Of a stretch of DNA of 64,000 nucleotides, positions 26,696-36,090 are shown in pieces (position 1 is the first letter of the stretch; each line of letters begins with the position of its first letter). Under the pieces are notes generated by a model. The model did not search any database. It saw only the letters and a program-made list of their open reading frames with translations, and was not told where the DNA came from. Position numbers and translations under genes: made by a program. The DNA is from CALFML01 sp044222245 (lineage in GTDB: Bacteria; Myxococcota_A; Polyangia; Palsa-1104; JAEUJZ01): positions 77,270 through 141,269 of the forward strand of contig JBGANQ010000014.1 in the NCBI GenBank assembly GCA_044222245.1. The letters run 5' to 3'.

Positions 26696-27220
26696 ATGCA
26701 AAACTACCGCTCTTCTTCTCGCCTCACCCTGGGCCTGCCGGGACTCGCTCTGCTGGCGCTGGGCCTTGGCGCGCTCGGCTGCACCCACCAGCCGGACCCC
26801 ACGGGCCCCGAAGATGCGGGCCTCGCCCTCACTGCAGCTCAGCGCGGCGAGGCGGTGGCCAAAAAGTACAGCTGCGGCAGCTGCCACAACCCCGAGAGCG
26901 CCGCTGCCGGCGTCCTGTCGGGACAGCTGACCCCGCGCCAGGGCACGATGGCCTACGGGGCGAACCTCACGCCCGACCCGGACACCGGCATCGCCGACTG
27001 GACAGACGCCCAGATCCTCACCGCGGTGCGCACCGGCGTCGATGACGAAGGTGAGCAGCTGTGCCCGACGATGCCGCGCTTTACCAACCTGAGCGACAGC
27101 GATGGCGCCGATCTGGTCGCCTACCTGCGCAGCCTCAAGCCGGTAAACCGGATGATCCCCGAGAGCACCTGCCCGCCGATCAAGCCCATACCCATGATGG
27201 ACGGCGGCACCCACGACTAA
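26696..27220 (+). CDS. Lipoprotein cytochrome c
   Basis: A 174-residue monohaem cytochrome. Signal peptide ends LGLGALGCTH, with a lipidated Cys, so it is anchored to a membrane facing the periplasm or the exterior. Haem motif CGSCH lies in KKYSCGSCHNPE; the distal Met may be in LCPTMPRF. The segment GANLTPDPDTGIADWTDAQI is typical of cytochromes c associated with alcohol/gluconate dehydrogenases, here without an enzyme partner. Start at ATG 26696 with CTGGAGG just upstream. Downstream it converges on the kinase fragment. Electron partner unknown. Confidence 0.85.
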   Translation: MQNYRSSSRLTLGLPGLALLALGLGALGCTHQPDPTGPEDAGLALTAAQRGEAVAKKYSCGSCHNPESAAAGVLSGQLTPRQGTMAYGANLTPDPDTGIADWTDAQILTAVRTGVDDEGEQLCPTMPRFTNLSDSDGADLVAYLRSLKPVNRMIPESTCPPIKPIPMMDGGTHD

Positions 27221-27304
27221 GCGCGCGGGGGCGGCGCCCGGTCGCCGTGACGACCGCGCCGCCCGCCCCTGACCGGACTTGTCCCGGTGCTGGCTGCTCG
27301 GCCG

Positions 27305-30026
27305 CTACGGCGCGGCGGCCAGCGCCTTTGCTTGCGCCCAAGTCGCAGCGTAGTCATGGGAGAGCAGCGGATCGCGACGCAGGGCCTGGGCCAGCTGGTC
27401 GGCCGCCTCTTGCGCGGTCGCGCGGCGGGGCGCGGGTGCGGTAAGTGACTGCGCGCGGAGCAGCAGCAGCTCGCCCTTGGTAGCCAGGCTGAGGGCGTGG
27501 TTTGGGTTTACGGCAAAGCTTCGCGCCACAGCGGCCAGGCCGGCATGCACCTGCTCGGCCCGCGCCGCTGGCAGGGCCGCGCGGGCCAGCCGCAGGTGGG
27601 TCTGCGCCAGGACCTGCCACTTGCCGGGGTAGAGCTCGGGGCTCTGGGTCGCCAGGGTCGCCTTGGCCAGCGCGCGCCGCAGCACCTGGGTGAACTGCAG
27701 GTGCTGCAGCGCCAGCCAGTCTGCCGCCACCCACTCAGCCTGGGCGGCGAGGGTCCGGCAGGTGGCGTCGGTCGCGGCGATGGTGAAGCAGCGCCCGAGC
27801 GCGGCCTGCAGCTCGGCCAGCGCCTGCCCCGGGTCGCGGCGCTGACGCACGCTCTGCGCCGCTTCGATATAGCGGCCGAGCGCCGCACTCTGCTCGGCAT
27901 CGAGCAGCGGTCCGCCGGTCTTGCGGGTGATCTCGTAGTTGGCGAAGCCCCGCGCCAGAAGCGGCCCCGGCTCCTTGCCGGCGACAAACAGCCGCTGCGC
28001 GGCGCCGATGAAGACGAGGAAGTAGTTGCCGTAACACTCCTGATTGTTGACATTTATATGCGTGCACTGGGCAAAGAGGTCATCTGCCCGGGCTACGATG
28101 TCAGCCACTTCCCGCTCATCGCTCACGGTCTGAATGAGTATTGAGAGATTCACCAGGGCGTTCATAGATGGATTGATGAACGTGTCATCCAGGCTGGTCG
28201 CCACACGCAGCCAGGACAGCGATTTCTCCAGCGTGGCGCGCAGCCGCTCGTCCCCGCGCACCGCCTGCTCGCTTGCCAGCACCGTATACGAAATAGCCAG
28301 ATCGCTGGCCCCCCACAGGAAGTTCGGATACTGGTGCATGGTGCGCTCCAGGATCTCGATTCCGCGGCGGCGGAGCTGCTCGGAATCCTGCCCCTGCGCC
28401 TGCGCCGCTTCGGCCAGGTTGACGTAGCAGTTGGCCGCCAGGTCGCTGGCGTAGGGATTATTAGCGTCCCGCTGCAGGACCTCCTCGGCGGCGCTCAGGC
28501 AGCGCTGCGCCAGAGTCGCCGAGGTGTGTCCGACTCTAAGGATTCCGATCCGCACCGAAGACGCATAGGCCTTCTTCAACAGTCCTGCGGTGCTTCCGGG
28601 CTCGGCGCGATCGATCTTGTCGCTGGCGGCAATCGCTGCTTCATACGCCTCGTCCGTGGGCCGACCGAGGCTTCCTGCCATCTCGATCTGGCGGATCCAC
28701 GCTTCGGCCAGCCCTTCGTAGATCTGGGCATCGCTCTGGCCGATGCTGGCGGCGGCCTGATAGCTGCGCACCGCATCGGCAAACTCCCGCGTGGCCTCTT
28801 CGTAGCGGCCGTGGTCGCGCGCTTGCAGGGCGCGCTCCAGGTAAATGTCGCCGGCGAGCTTGGTGCTCTCGTAGAGCCAGGGGGTAGCCTGCTGCGTCGC
28901 CCGCGCCTGGCGCAGCGCCGCTTCATAGTCGCGCTGATAATAGGACAGGAGAGCTTCCAGGTAGCCGGAGCTCTCGCGCTGCAGCGCCTGACTGCGCTGC
29001 AGCGCCGCGATGGCCGGCTGCAGGTACTGCGGCTCAATCCGTTGCAGCTGCTTTTTGGCCCACTGCCCGCCGCCGCTCAGCCGCGCTTGGTACATCGCCT
29101 GCTCATAGTGCTTGCCCAGCGCCAGCCCCAGCGCATAGTGCACCTCGGCGCTCTTTTGGCCGGCCTGCAGGGCCTGCTGCAGCTGCGCCAGCGCCTGCGG
29201 GTACTCGTGAAGCGCCAGGTGCCCGCGCCCGAGCGCGTAGTGCACAAGCCCGCGGCCTAGCGCCCCGTAGCCCTCCAGCTCCTGCTTGAGCTGCTGCATC
29301 CGCGTGCGGACGAGCGCCTTTTCATGTCCGAGGTCATGCAGCGGCAGCTGGCGCGAGCTGCGCAGCGTCCACTCCATGTCCTTTATCTCCTGGCCCAGGC
29401 GCTCGGCCAGCTCGGCCTGCCGGCGGGCCCGCTGCTCGCGCTCGCGCGCCGCCAGCTCCTGCCGCGCCCCATAGGTCGCAAACCCCAGCACGAGCAGCAG
29501 CAGCGCCGCGCCGAGCGCGACCAGGGGCTTGTGCTTGCGCGCGCCGCGATAAAGCCGCCGCGCCCGCCCGATCGGCCGCGCCAGCACCGGCACGCCGTCC
29601 AGGTAACGGCCCAGCTCTTCCGCCAGAGCGCGCGCCGAGTCGTAGCGCGCCGTCGGCTCTTTCTCCAGGCACTTGAGGGTCACCGCCTCCAGGTCGGCGG
29701 GGACGCTCGGCTCCAGCGCCCGCAGCGGCGGCGGCTCCTCCGTGAGAACCGAGAGCAGGATGTCGAGCTCACTGTCTCCGCGGTGCGGCGTCTGGCCGGT
29801 CAGTAGTTCATACAGGGTCACCCCCAGGGCATAAACATCGGTGCGCCGATCCAGGTGGCGGATGTCGCCGCGCGCCTGCTCTGGCGCCATGTAGCGGGGC
29901 GTCCCTTCGATAAGGCCGGTGCGGCTCTGCTCGGTGCCGGCGGTCTCGCGCGCCAGGCCGAAGTCGGTCACGTACGAGTGGAAGCCTCCCTGGTCGGTGC
30001 GCTCGACCATGATGTTACTGGGCTTG
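27305..30026 (-). pseudogene. Kinase-TPR gene, C-terminal half (interrupted at the catalytic loop)
   Basis: This reading frame is the C-terminal 904 residues of a kinase closely related to the intact one at 16-19.7 kb. Homology begins at KPSNIMVER; the conserved DFGLARE, GTPRYMAPEQARGDIRHLDRR, C-lobe, transmembrane helix (LVALGAALLLLVLGFATY) and a long TPR tail all follow. Glycine loop, catalytic lysine and HRD are absent. Directly upstream the sequence becomes unrelated and no start with a Shine-Dalgarno is visible. The missing N-lobe is found in the same orientation at 33962-34491 and joins it in frame. The 9 bases CTGGGCTTG (30018-30026, + strand) recur at the other half. Interpreted as the 3' part of one interrupted gene; alternatively an independently decayed kinase. 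Confidence 0.8.
30018..30026. repeat. 9-bp direct repeat at split kinase, left copy
   Basis: CTGGGCTTG on the + strand, i.e. CAAGCCCAG in the kinase sense, covering the Lys-Pro-Ser codons of the catalytic loop. The same 9 bases in the same orientation occur at 33962-33970 at the end of the other half, as expected of a target-site duplication. Confidence 0.65.
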
Positions 30027-30068
30027 CGGTCAGCGGCGCGCGGTCGCGTCGCCCGCAAGCCCGCGCGA

Positions 30069-30099
30069 CGTCCGCCGGAGCGGTTGCGGGCGGATTACC
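30069..30099 (-). repeat. 31-bp motif preceding truncated kinase, copy 2
   Basis: Counterpart of the motif at 22431-22461, in the orientation of the adjacent kinase half. The core GCAACCGCTCCG starts 62 bases before the Lys-Pro codons, the same distance as in copy 1. It would be the inner right end of the inserted segment. Confidence 0.5.
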
Positions 30100-30274
30100 G
30101 GCGTGGGGAGCGGCAGTCCACACCAGGCCAGATAGGAAGGCGGCCTAGCGAGCCTATTGCACCGGCGGAGCAGGTCCACAGCGACGCCGTACAAGGTCGT
30201 ACAGAAGGACGAAGGTGAACAGGCAGCTCCGGCCGAGCCGCTGCAGCCACGCCAGCCAGTGCTTCTCTTAGGCG

Positions 30275-32725
30275 CTATGGCGGTCCGCTCGCGCCGCCGC
30301 CCTCTTTCGCAAAAACCGCCGGGCCCCGCCCGGCCAGAAGTTTCTCAAGCTCGGCCAGGTTCACCGGCTTGACCAGGTGACCGTTGCAGCCGGCCTCATG
30401 CGAGCGAGCGCGGTCGCTGTCCTGGCCCCAGCCGGTGAGGGCAACAATAGTCATGCTGCGCCCCCAAGGCTCGGCGCGAATCCGCCGGGTGGCATCGTAG
30501 CCGTTAAGCCGCGGCATCCCCAGGTCCATGAGGATCAGGTTGGGCCGGAATGCCGCTGCTACCTCAACGGCCTCGAGGCCGTCGTGCGCGGTCCTGACCT
30601 CGTTGTTGAGGAGCTGCAGCATCATCGCCAGCGTCTCGGCGCTATCGCGGTTGTCGTCCACGACGAGGATGCGCCACCGGGGCCCGGCCGCTGGAGCGAC
30701 GCCGCCCGCCGCGGTCGGGTTCGTTGTCTCGAGCTGCGCCGGCAGGGTCGGCAGCTTGACGGTGAACTTGCTGCCCTGACCGGGACCGCCGCTGTGCGCC
30801 GTCACCGTCCCGCCGTGCATCTCGACCAGGCCCTTGACCAGCGCCAGGCCGATGCCGAGGCCGTCGGTCGTCCGCTCTAGCGGCCGGTCGAGCTGGGCGA
30901 ACATATCGAAGATGCTCGCCAGCGACTCGACCGGAATGCCGATTCCGGTGTCGTGCACCACCACCACCACCTCGCCGCCCTGCTGCTCGGCGCACAGCCC
31001 GATGCGGCCGCCGCGCGGGGTGTACTTGGCGCTGTTGGTCAAGAGGTTGCTGAACACCTGGGCGAGCCGCGTCAGGTCGGCGTCGAGATAGACCGGCCCC
31101 GGCGGCAGCGCCAGGGTCAGCTCGTGCCCCTTGTCATCGATGAGCGGACGCGCCGTCTCGACGGCGCTGCTCACCACGTCGGCGAGCGCCACGCGCGCGC
31201 GACGCAGCTCCATCTTGTTGCGGTTGATGCGCGAGACGTCCAGGAGGTCATCGATGAGCCGCACCATGTGCGACAGCTGGCGGTCCATCATCGCCTGCAC
31301 GCGCTCGGCCGTCCCGGCGCTGCCGCCGGCGAGCCGCAGCACCTGCAGGCCGTTGCGGATGGGCGCCAGCGGGTTTCGCAGCTCGTGGGCCAAAAGGGCG
31401 ATGAAATCGTCCTTCTTGCGATCAGCGGCACGCAGCGAGTCCTCCAGCTGCCGCCGCGCGGTGATGTCGGTGCCGGTCGCAGCGAGGAACAGGACGCGGC
31501 CCTCTTCATCGGTCACCGGGGCCAGCACCAGGTCGACGATGCGCTCGGCGCCGCTGCTCACAAAGTAGCGGCTCTCGGTGCGGAACTGCTGACCGGCCGC
31601 CGCTTGCCGGCACGCCGCCTCGATGCGCCCCATGAGCTCGGGCGAGCGGTTCCACCAGCCGCAGGCCCAGAGCGGCCGCCCGATGACCTCCTCGCGGGTG
31701 AAGCCGCAGCCGTCCAGCCACAGCCGGTTGGCCTCCACCACCGTGCCGTCGAGGGCAAGGACCCCGGCGAAGCTCGTCCCCTGCTCGAAGAAGGCGCGGA
31801 ACTTGGCGTTGGCCTCGGCGGCGCGCCCGGCCTCGGCGGCCGCCCGGCGGTAGCGCTCCTCGCTCTCGCGCAGGCTCTGCTCGGCGCGCTTGCGGTCGGT
31901 GATGTCGCGGCCGACCTTGGCGGCGCCGATGATCTGGCCGCTGCCATCGCGCAAGGGGGAGACGGTGAGCGAGATGTCCAGGCGCCGGCCGTCCTTGGCC
32001 ACCCGCACGGTCTCAAAGTGCTTGATCCGCTCGCCGCGGCGCAGCCGCATGAGGATCGAGCGCTCCTCTTCCAGGCGCTCCTTGGGCACGATCAGGGTGA
32101 TGGGCTGGCCGATGGCCTCGCTGGCGGAGTAGCCAAAGAGCCGCTCCGCCCCAGCGTTCCACGACAGGATGATGCCATCGAGCGACTTGCTGACGATGGC
32201 GTCCTCCGAGGTCTCGACGATCGACGCCAGCCGGACCCGCGCCTCCTCATCGCGCTTGCGCTGGGTGACGTCGCGAAAGACCAGCACCGAGCCGACCGGA
32301 GCCGCGTCCCCGTCGCGGATGGCGGCGGCGCTGTCCTCGATGGGTCGCTCGGTGCCGTCGCGGGCGATGAGCAGCGTATGGTTGGCCAGCGCCACCACCG
32401 TGCCGTCCCGCAGGGCGCGGAGGGCGGGATTTTCGACCGGCTCGCGGGTGTGCTCATTGATGATGCGAAAGACCTCGAGCAGCGGCTGTCCCGCGGCCTC
32501 GGCCTGCGACCAGCCGGTCAGCGCCTCGGCCACCCCGTTGAGGAACGTCACCCGCCCGGCGACGTCGGTGGTAATCACCGCGTCGCCGATGCTGGACAGG
32601 GTGATGCGCAGCAGCTCTGACTGCTGCCGCAGCGCCGCTTCAGCCGACTGGCCGGTCTGAGGGATGCTCTGCGCGGACTGCAGCGCCATCGAGCTTGGCA
32701 GCTCGTCGTCGTCTCGCTCGGCCAT
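30275..32725 (-). CDS. PAS-PAS-PAS hybrid histidine kinase with receiver domain
   Basis: An 816-residue cytoplasmic hybrid kinase. Three PAS domains in the first 400 residues (GDAVITTDVAGRVTFLN; SEDAIVSKSLDGIILSWN; SFAGVLALDGTVVEAN), linked by PAC-type DITDRKRAEQ segments. HisKA phospho-acceptor His lies in FIALLAHELRNPLAPI, followed by the HATPase N box (LLTNSAKYTP), G1 (VHDTGIGIP) and G2 (TDGLGIGLALVKGL). The C-terminal receiver has ILVVDDNRDS, phospho-acceptor Asp in LILMDLGMP, and Lys in HLVKPVN. No transmembrane region, so the signal is intracellular. Start at ATG 32725; GTG 32728 also fits. It is encoded inside the DNA that splits the kinase gene. Next partner unknown. Confidence 0.92.
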   Translation of the reverse strand: MAERDDDELPSSMALQSAQSIPQTGQSAEAALRQQSELLRITLSSIGDAVITTDVAGRVTFLNGVAEALTGWSQAEAAGQPLLEVFRIINEHTREPVENPALRALRDGTVVALANHTLLIARDGTERPIEDSAAAIRDGDAAPVGSVLVFRDVTQRKRDEEARVRLASIVETSEDAIVSKSLDGIILSWNAGAERLFGYSASEAIGQPITLIVPKERLEEERSILMRLRRGERIKHFETVRVAKDGRRLDISLTVSPLRDGSGQIIGAAKVGRDITDRKRAEQSLRESEERYRRAAAEAGRAAEANAKFRAFFEQGTSFAGVLALDGTVVEANRLWLDGCGFTREEVIGRPLWACGWWNRSPELMGRIEAACRQAAAGQQFRTESRYFVSSGAERIVDLVLAPVTDEEGRVLFLAATGTDITARRQLEDSLRAADRKKDDFIALLAHELRNPLAPIRNGLQVLRLAGGSAGTAERVQAMMDRQLSHMVRLIDDLLDVSRINRNKMELRRARVALADVVSSAVETARPLIDDKGHELTLALPPGPVYLDADLTRLAQVFSNLLTNSAKYTPRGGRIGLCAEQQGGEVVVVVHDTGIGIPVESLASIFDMFAQLDRPLERTTDGLGIGLALVKGLVEMHGGTVTAHSGGPGQGSKFTVKLPTLPAQLETTNPTAAGGVAPAAGPRWRILVVDDNRDSAETLAMMLQLLNNEVRTAHDGLEAVEVAAAFRPNLILMDLGMPRLNGYDATRRIRAEPWGRSMTIVALTGWGQDSDRARSHEAGCNGHLVKPVNLAELEKLLAGRGPAVFAKEGGGASGPP

Positions 32726-33003
32726 CACCTATCCGTTACCCGTGAGCCTGGCCAGCGCCCGGACAGCGCCGCGCCCGCGCGTGCTGCGCCGGCAAGGTGC
32801 CGCAGACCTGGCACCGATTCCGAGCCTCGCGGTCGGAGGAGCATGCGTACGCCTAGAATCTGGACCTCGTTGGCTGGCGCGGCCAGCTTGGCTCCGGACA
32901 TCACTGAACAACCGACTAGCCTATGGGATGAGTCGCAGGCCGCTGCATGCGGCATATCTTGTACACTCCGCATCGTAGCGCATGCTGTACGTTATGGTAG
33001 TCC
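32726..33003. other. Divergent intergenic region between histidine kinase and GNAT genes
   Basis: About 278 bases with no open frame of interest. Positions 32950-33003 are AT-richer (TCTTGTACACTCC, TGTACGTTATGG) and probably carry the GNAT promoter; the two TGTAC words (32959 and 32988) are 29 bases apart. No clear hexamer pair. Confidence 0.3.
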
Positions 33004-33816
33004 ATGCTTGATATTCCTTCGCCGGTGCGCGAGCTTGCCGAAGATACCCTCGCCTACGCGCCGCTGCGCGCCGGCGATCGGCGCCTTGTCCGGCCCGGCT
33101 ATGTAGTCAGCCTGGGACTTACGCCCGGTCCCCGCAGCACCGTCATCAGCCGCCTGCGCCTCGGCCCCGGCGAGGTCGCCGCCACGGTTGCCGAGATCCG
33201 CGCGCTACTGCGCGCCGAGGACCGCAAGAGCGCCCACTGGGAGGTCGGCTCCTCGGCAACCCCGGCCTCGCTGGCCGAGGAGCTGACCGCGCTCGGCCTG
33301 CAGCCGGCGGCGCCGCCGTTTCAGACCACCGCTGGCCTCGTGCTGCCCGCCACGCCGCCCGCGGTCGGCACCCTGCCCGACACGGTGCGCATCACCCGCG
33401 TCACCACCCGGGAGGACTTCCGCCGGGCCCAGGAGCTCTACTGGCACTGCTTCAACTTCACTCCTGATGCTGCAGCCCAGGCCGCGGTCGAGGTAGACTT
33501 TCGCCGCCTCACCGCGGGCTCGACCTGGCTGTGCTACCTCGCCTGGCGTGGCGAGGAGGCGGTGGGCGCCGCCGATGCCGCGCTGACGCCGAGCGGGGTC
33601 ATCATGTTCGGCGGCGCGACGCTGCCGCACGCCCGCGGTCACGGCGTCTACCGGGCGCTCGTGTGGGCGCGCTGGCAGGAGGCGGTACGCCGCGGCACTC
33701 CCTATCTGATCACCCAGGCCGGAGCGCTGTCACGGCCGGTCCTTGTGCGCCTTGGCTTTGTCGAGACCGCGCAGATCCGCAACTTCGTCGATAGCTCCTT
33801 CGACTGCGGGGTCTAG
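33004..33816 (+). CDS. GNAT-family N-acetyltransferase
   Basis: A 270-residue protein with an unassigned N-terminal half and a C-terminal GNAT fold. Acetyl-CoA-binding motif A appears as LPHARGHGVYRALVWARW (R-G-H-G signature), preceded by the strand VIMFGGAT and followed by LGFVETAQIRNF, the usual last strand pair. It would transfer an acetyl group to an unknown amine. The ATG follows GTTATGGTAGTCC, with no strong Shine-Dalgarno. Its 3' end lies against the broken end of the kinase N-half on the opposite strand. Like the histidine kinase it sits within the putative insertion. Confidence 0.8.
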   Translation: MLDIPSPVRELAEDTLAYAPLRAGDRRLVRPGYVVSLGLTPGPRSTVISRLRLGPGEVAATVAEIRALLRAEDRKSAHWEVGSSATPASLAEELTALGLQPAAPPFQTTAGLVLPATPPAVGTLPDTVRITRVTTREDFRRAQELYWHCFNFTPDAAAQAAVEVDFRRLTAGSTWLCYLAWRGEEAVGAADAALTPSGVIMFGGATLPHARGHGVYRALVWARWQEAVRRGTPYLITQAGALSRPVLVRLGFVETAQIRNFVDSSFDCGV

Positions 33817-33961
33817 CAAAGCGGAGACTGCGTTCCGCGCGCCGCCCAGGGCGCTGCTGGCAACACCTCGCCGCGCCCGCCTCGCCCCTGGGCTGCGGCC
33901 AGGCCGCGCCGAGCATCGCCTAGCATTGTTTGCCGCGGCGTCGCTCTCGGCGGCGACCCCG

Positions 33962-33970
33962 CTGGGCTTG
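33962..33970. repeat. 9-bp direct repeat at split kinase, right copy
   Basis: CTGGGCTTG, identical and in direct orientation to 30018-30026. It covers the same Lys-Pro-Ser codons, so both kinase halves contain these codons although a single gene needs them once. Confidence 0.65.
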
Positions 33971-34491
33971 ATGTCGCGGTGGATGAGCCCCTGGCGATGC
34001 GCGCAGTGCAGCGCTTCGGCGACCTGGCGGATCACCTGGACCTTGTCGAGCAGCGTCATCTCCAGCTGGGCGCGGCGCAGCGGCTGACCGGTGATGAGCT
34101 GCATGGCGATGTAGGGATAGCCGGGCTGCTCCTCACTTGAGGGCAGCTCGCCGCACTCGAACACCTTGCAGATGTGTGGGTGATCGAGCGAGGCCTGCAG
34201 GCGCGCCTCGCGCATGAAGCGGCGGACGAAGATCTCGCCGCTCGTCCCCGCGCCGTGCCCAAGCTGCGGGTGGACGATCTTGAGCGCCACCCAGCGGCTC
34301 AGCCGCGCGTCCCGCGCCTTGTACACGGCGCCCATGCCGCCGGTCCCGAGGATCGCCGCGACCTGATAGCGGTCCCAGTTCTGCAGCGCGCGCGGGATGC
34401 GCGAGCCGGGCGCATCGGGACTTGAGTGCGGACCCGAGCAGCGGCCTTCCTCCAGGCCCCCGACCGTCGACTGGTCAGGTTCGCACGTCAT
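33962..34491 (-). pseudogene. Kinase gene, N-terminal half (interrupted at the catalytic loop)
   Basis: The first 176 residues of a Hanks kinase: WDRYQVAAILGTGGMGAVYK (glycine loop), VALKIV (catalytic lysine), YPYIAMQLITGQPL, and LIHRDIKPS (catalytic loop). After this the frame enters unrelated sequence and runs to a stop at 33730, through the antisense of the GNAT gene; no DFG or C-lobe follows. Orientation, subfamily (NWxRY...GGMGAVYKARDxxL) and break point match the C-half at 27305-30026, so the two are most simply one gene split by 3.9 kb. The ATG 34491 has no clear Shine-Dalgarno. The truncated product would lack the Mg-binding DFG and cannot be catalytic. Confidence 0.8.
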
Positions 34492-34554
34492 CTGATCATC
34501 ATATCAAAGATAGGGGTCCCTTAGAACCGGGCGACCTATATACTGCGCCCCGCC

Positions 34555-36000
34555 ATGAACTGCGCTCACCGCCCTGCCAAGTTTCCTGTCGGCCTTCTTT
34601 TTTGTCCCGCGCTCTTACTCGCTCTTGGCTGCTCCGCCCCCGAGCCGCCCGAGCCGCCGCCGCCCGTCGATGACGGCGCCAAAAAGTGCGCAGTTGCGCC
34701 GCCGCGGCTTGGCGGCACGGCCGAGACCCGCGACCTCGCGGCGGCCGCGGCCCACTGCGGGGTGCCGGCGTTTTCCTGGCTGGCCAGCACCGACCTTGGC
34801 AAGGTCGTCAAAAAAGGAATCCACGATCACTTCACCACCGACAGCCTCAACGTGCTGCTGGCGCTCAGCCATGTCACCCCGAGCGGCCCGCTGCACGAGG
34901 TCGATCTCGATCAGATCGCCTACCTGACCCAGGATCGCGGCAAGCCCATCGAGGCCAGCGCGCTCGTCGCCTACCCCGCGGACTTGGCGACCCGCAGCAG
35001 CGTCGATGTGCTGCTGGTGCTGCACGGCACCGCGGGCTTTACCGACAGCTGCGCGCCCTCGAGCACCACCGACGCGCGGCCGCTCGTCGCGGCGCTCGCC
35101 TCGCTCGGCTACCTCGTCGTCGCCCCGGACTACCTTGGCCTGCGCGGGCTCGACGGCCCCACCGGCTTCCTGCACCCCTACCTGGTCGGTCAGCCGACCG
35201 CCCTGGCGGCGCTCGATGCGGTGCGTGCCGCGGCGCGGCTGCTGGCGCAGGGCGAGACGCCGCTGTGCGCCTCTACTCGCTTTGCCACCGTGGGTGGCTC
35301 GCAGGGGGGGCACGCCGCGCTGTGGGTCGACCGGCTGGCCCCCTACTACGCCCAGGAGCTGCAGCATGTGGGGGTGGTCGCCACGGTGCCGCCGGCCGAT
35401 CTGCTGGCCGAAGGGACGCGGGCGCTGCGGCAGAAGGTCCCGGCGAGCGCCAACATGGCCGCCTTCTTCGCCGCCGCCAGCGACTGGTACGGGGTCGGGC
35501 AGCGGCTCGCCGAGGTGTTCGTGGCGCCGCTCGACAAGGACATTCCGGCCGAGCTCGCCGCGACCTGCAACCCGGGCAGCTCGTTCAAAGACAAGGACCT
35601 GGCGGCGGTGTTCAAAAAGCCGCTGCTCGACGCCGCGGCGCTGCCGGGCGGGCTGGCCGGCCTGTCGCCCTGGGGCTGCCTGATCACCGAGAACGGACTG
35701 ACCACGACCTCGGTGAAGCGCCTTGCCCCGACCGCGCCGGGCTACGACATCCTGTTTGTCCTTGGTGAGTCCGACACCCTGGTCGACTCGCCCACCGAGC
35801 GGCAGAGCTTCTCCACCCTGTGCGGTCAGGGGATGGCGATGCAGTTGCTGGAGTGCGCCGGGGCCAGCCACACCAAGGCGACGCAGTGGGCGCTGCCCGA
35901 GCTGGTCGACTTCCTCCGCGACCGCTTCGCCGGCAAGGCCGCGGACACCGCGCACTCCTGCCAGCTGGCGGCGCCGGTCACCTGTCGGGGAACCCCTTAG
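34555..36000 (+). CDS. Secreted alpha/beta-hydrolase lipoprotein (LIP-type lipase/esterase)
   Basis: A 481-residue exported hydrolase. Lipoprotein signal ends LLALGCSAPE, followed by a Pro/Glu-rich linker. The alpha/beta-hydrolase core shows the oxyanion segment LVLHGTAGF, YLVVAPDYLGLRG, and the nucleophile elbow GGSQGG (Ser nucleophile); the probable acid is in LGESDTLVD and the His in AGASHTKA. This order fits secretory lipases that act on acyl esters outside the cell. Several cysteines in the mature part may be disulphide-bonded. The gene is divergent from the kinase N-half; it ends shortly before the convergent DoxX gene. Confidence 0.78.
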   Translation: MNCAHRPAKFPVGLLFCPALLLALGCSAPEPPEPPPPVDDGAKKCAVAPPRLGGTAETRDLAAAAAHCGVPAFSWLASTDLGKVVKKGIHDHFTTDSLNVLLALSHVTPSGPLHEVDLDQIAYLTQDRGKPIEASALVAYPADLATRSSVDVLLVLHGTAGFTDSCAPSSTTDARPLVAALASLGYLVVAPDYLGLRGLDGPTGFLHPYLVGQPTALAALDAVRAAARLLAQGETPLCASTRFATVGGSQGGHAALWVDRLAPYYAQELQHVGVVATVPPADLLAEGTRALRQKVPASANMAAFFAAASDWYGVGQRLAEVFVAPLDKDIPAELAATCNPGSSFKDKDLAAVFKKPLLDAAALPGGLAGLSPWGCLITENGLTTTSVKRLAPTAPGYDILFVLGESDTLVDSPTERQSFSTLCGQGMAMQLLECAGASHTKATQWALPELVDFLRDRFAGKAADTAHSCQLAAPVTCRGTP

Positions 36001-36090
36001 TCGAGCGCCCTGCCAGCTGGCGAGCACCGCGGCGCCGGGCCCTCACTTAGGGGACCTGCTCTTGGCGAGCGCGGCGCCGCCGGGCTGGCT

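Larger units (their letters stand above)
30027..33961. mobile_element. Putative 3.9-kb insertion inside a kinase gene
   Basis: The 3935 bases between the two halves of the kinase gene hold two complete genes, a hybrid histidine kinase and a GNAT protein, and are bounded by a 9-bp direct repeat. Removing the segment with one repeat copy restores an in-frame kinase of about 1080 residues (176 + 904), near the 1166 of the intact paralogue. No transposase, integrase, reverse transcriptase or endonuclease gene is present inside, and the terminal 30 bases are not convincing inverted repeats. It may be a non-autonomous or passenger-only insertion, or the product of illegitimate recombination. Confidence 0.45.

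Noticed and set aside
30027..30274. Group II intron 3' end or intein at the kinase break
   Set aside because: No domain V-like hairpin, no reverse transcriptase or endonuclease, and no splicing-motif protein sequence in the insert; the host frame is closed at the junction.
30027..33961. Terminal inverted repeats on the kinase-splitting insert
   Set aside because: The two ends share only CGG at the tip and about 14 of 32 aligned bases, no better than expected in GC-rich DNA.
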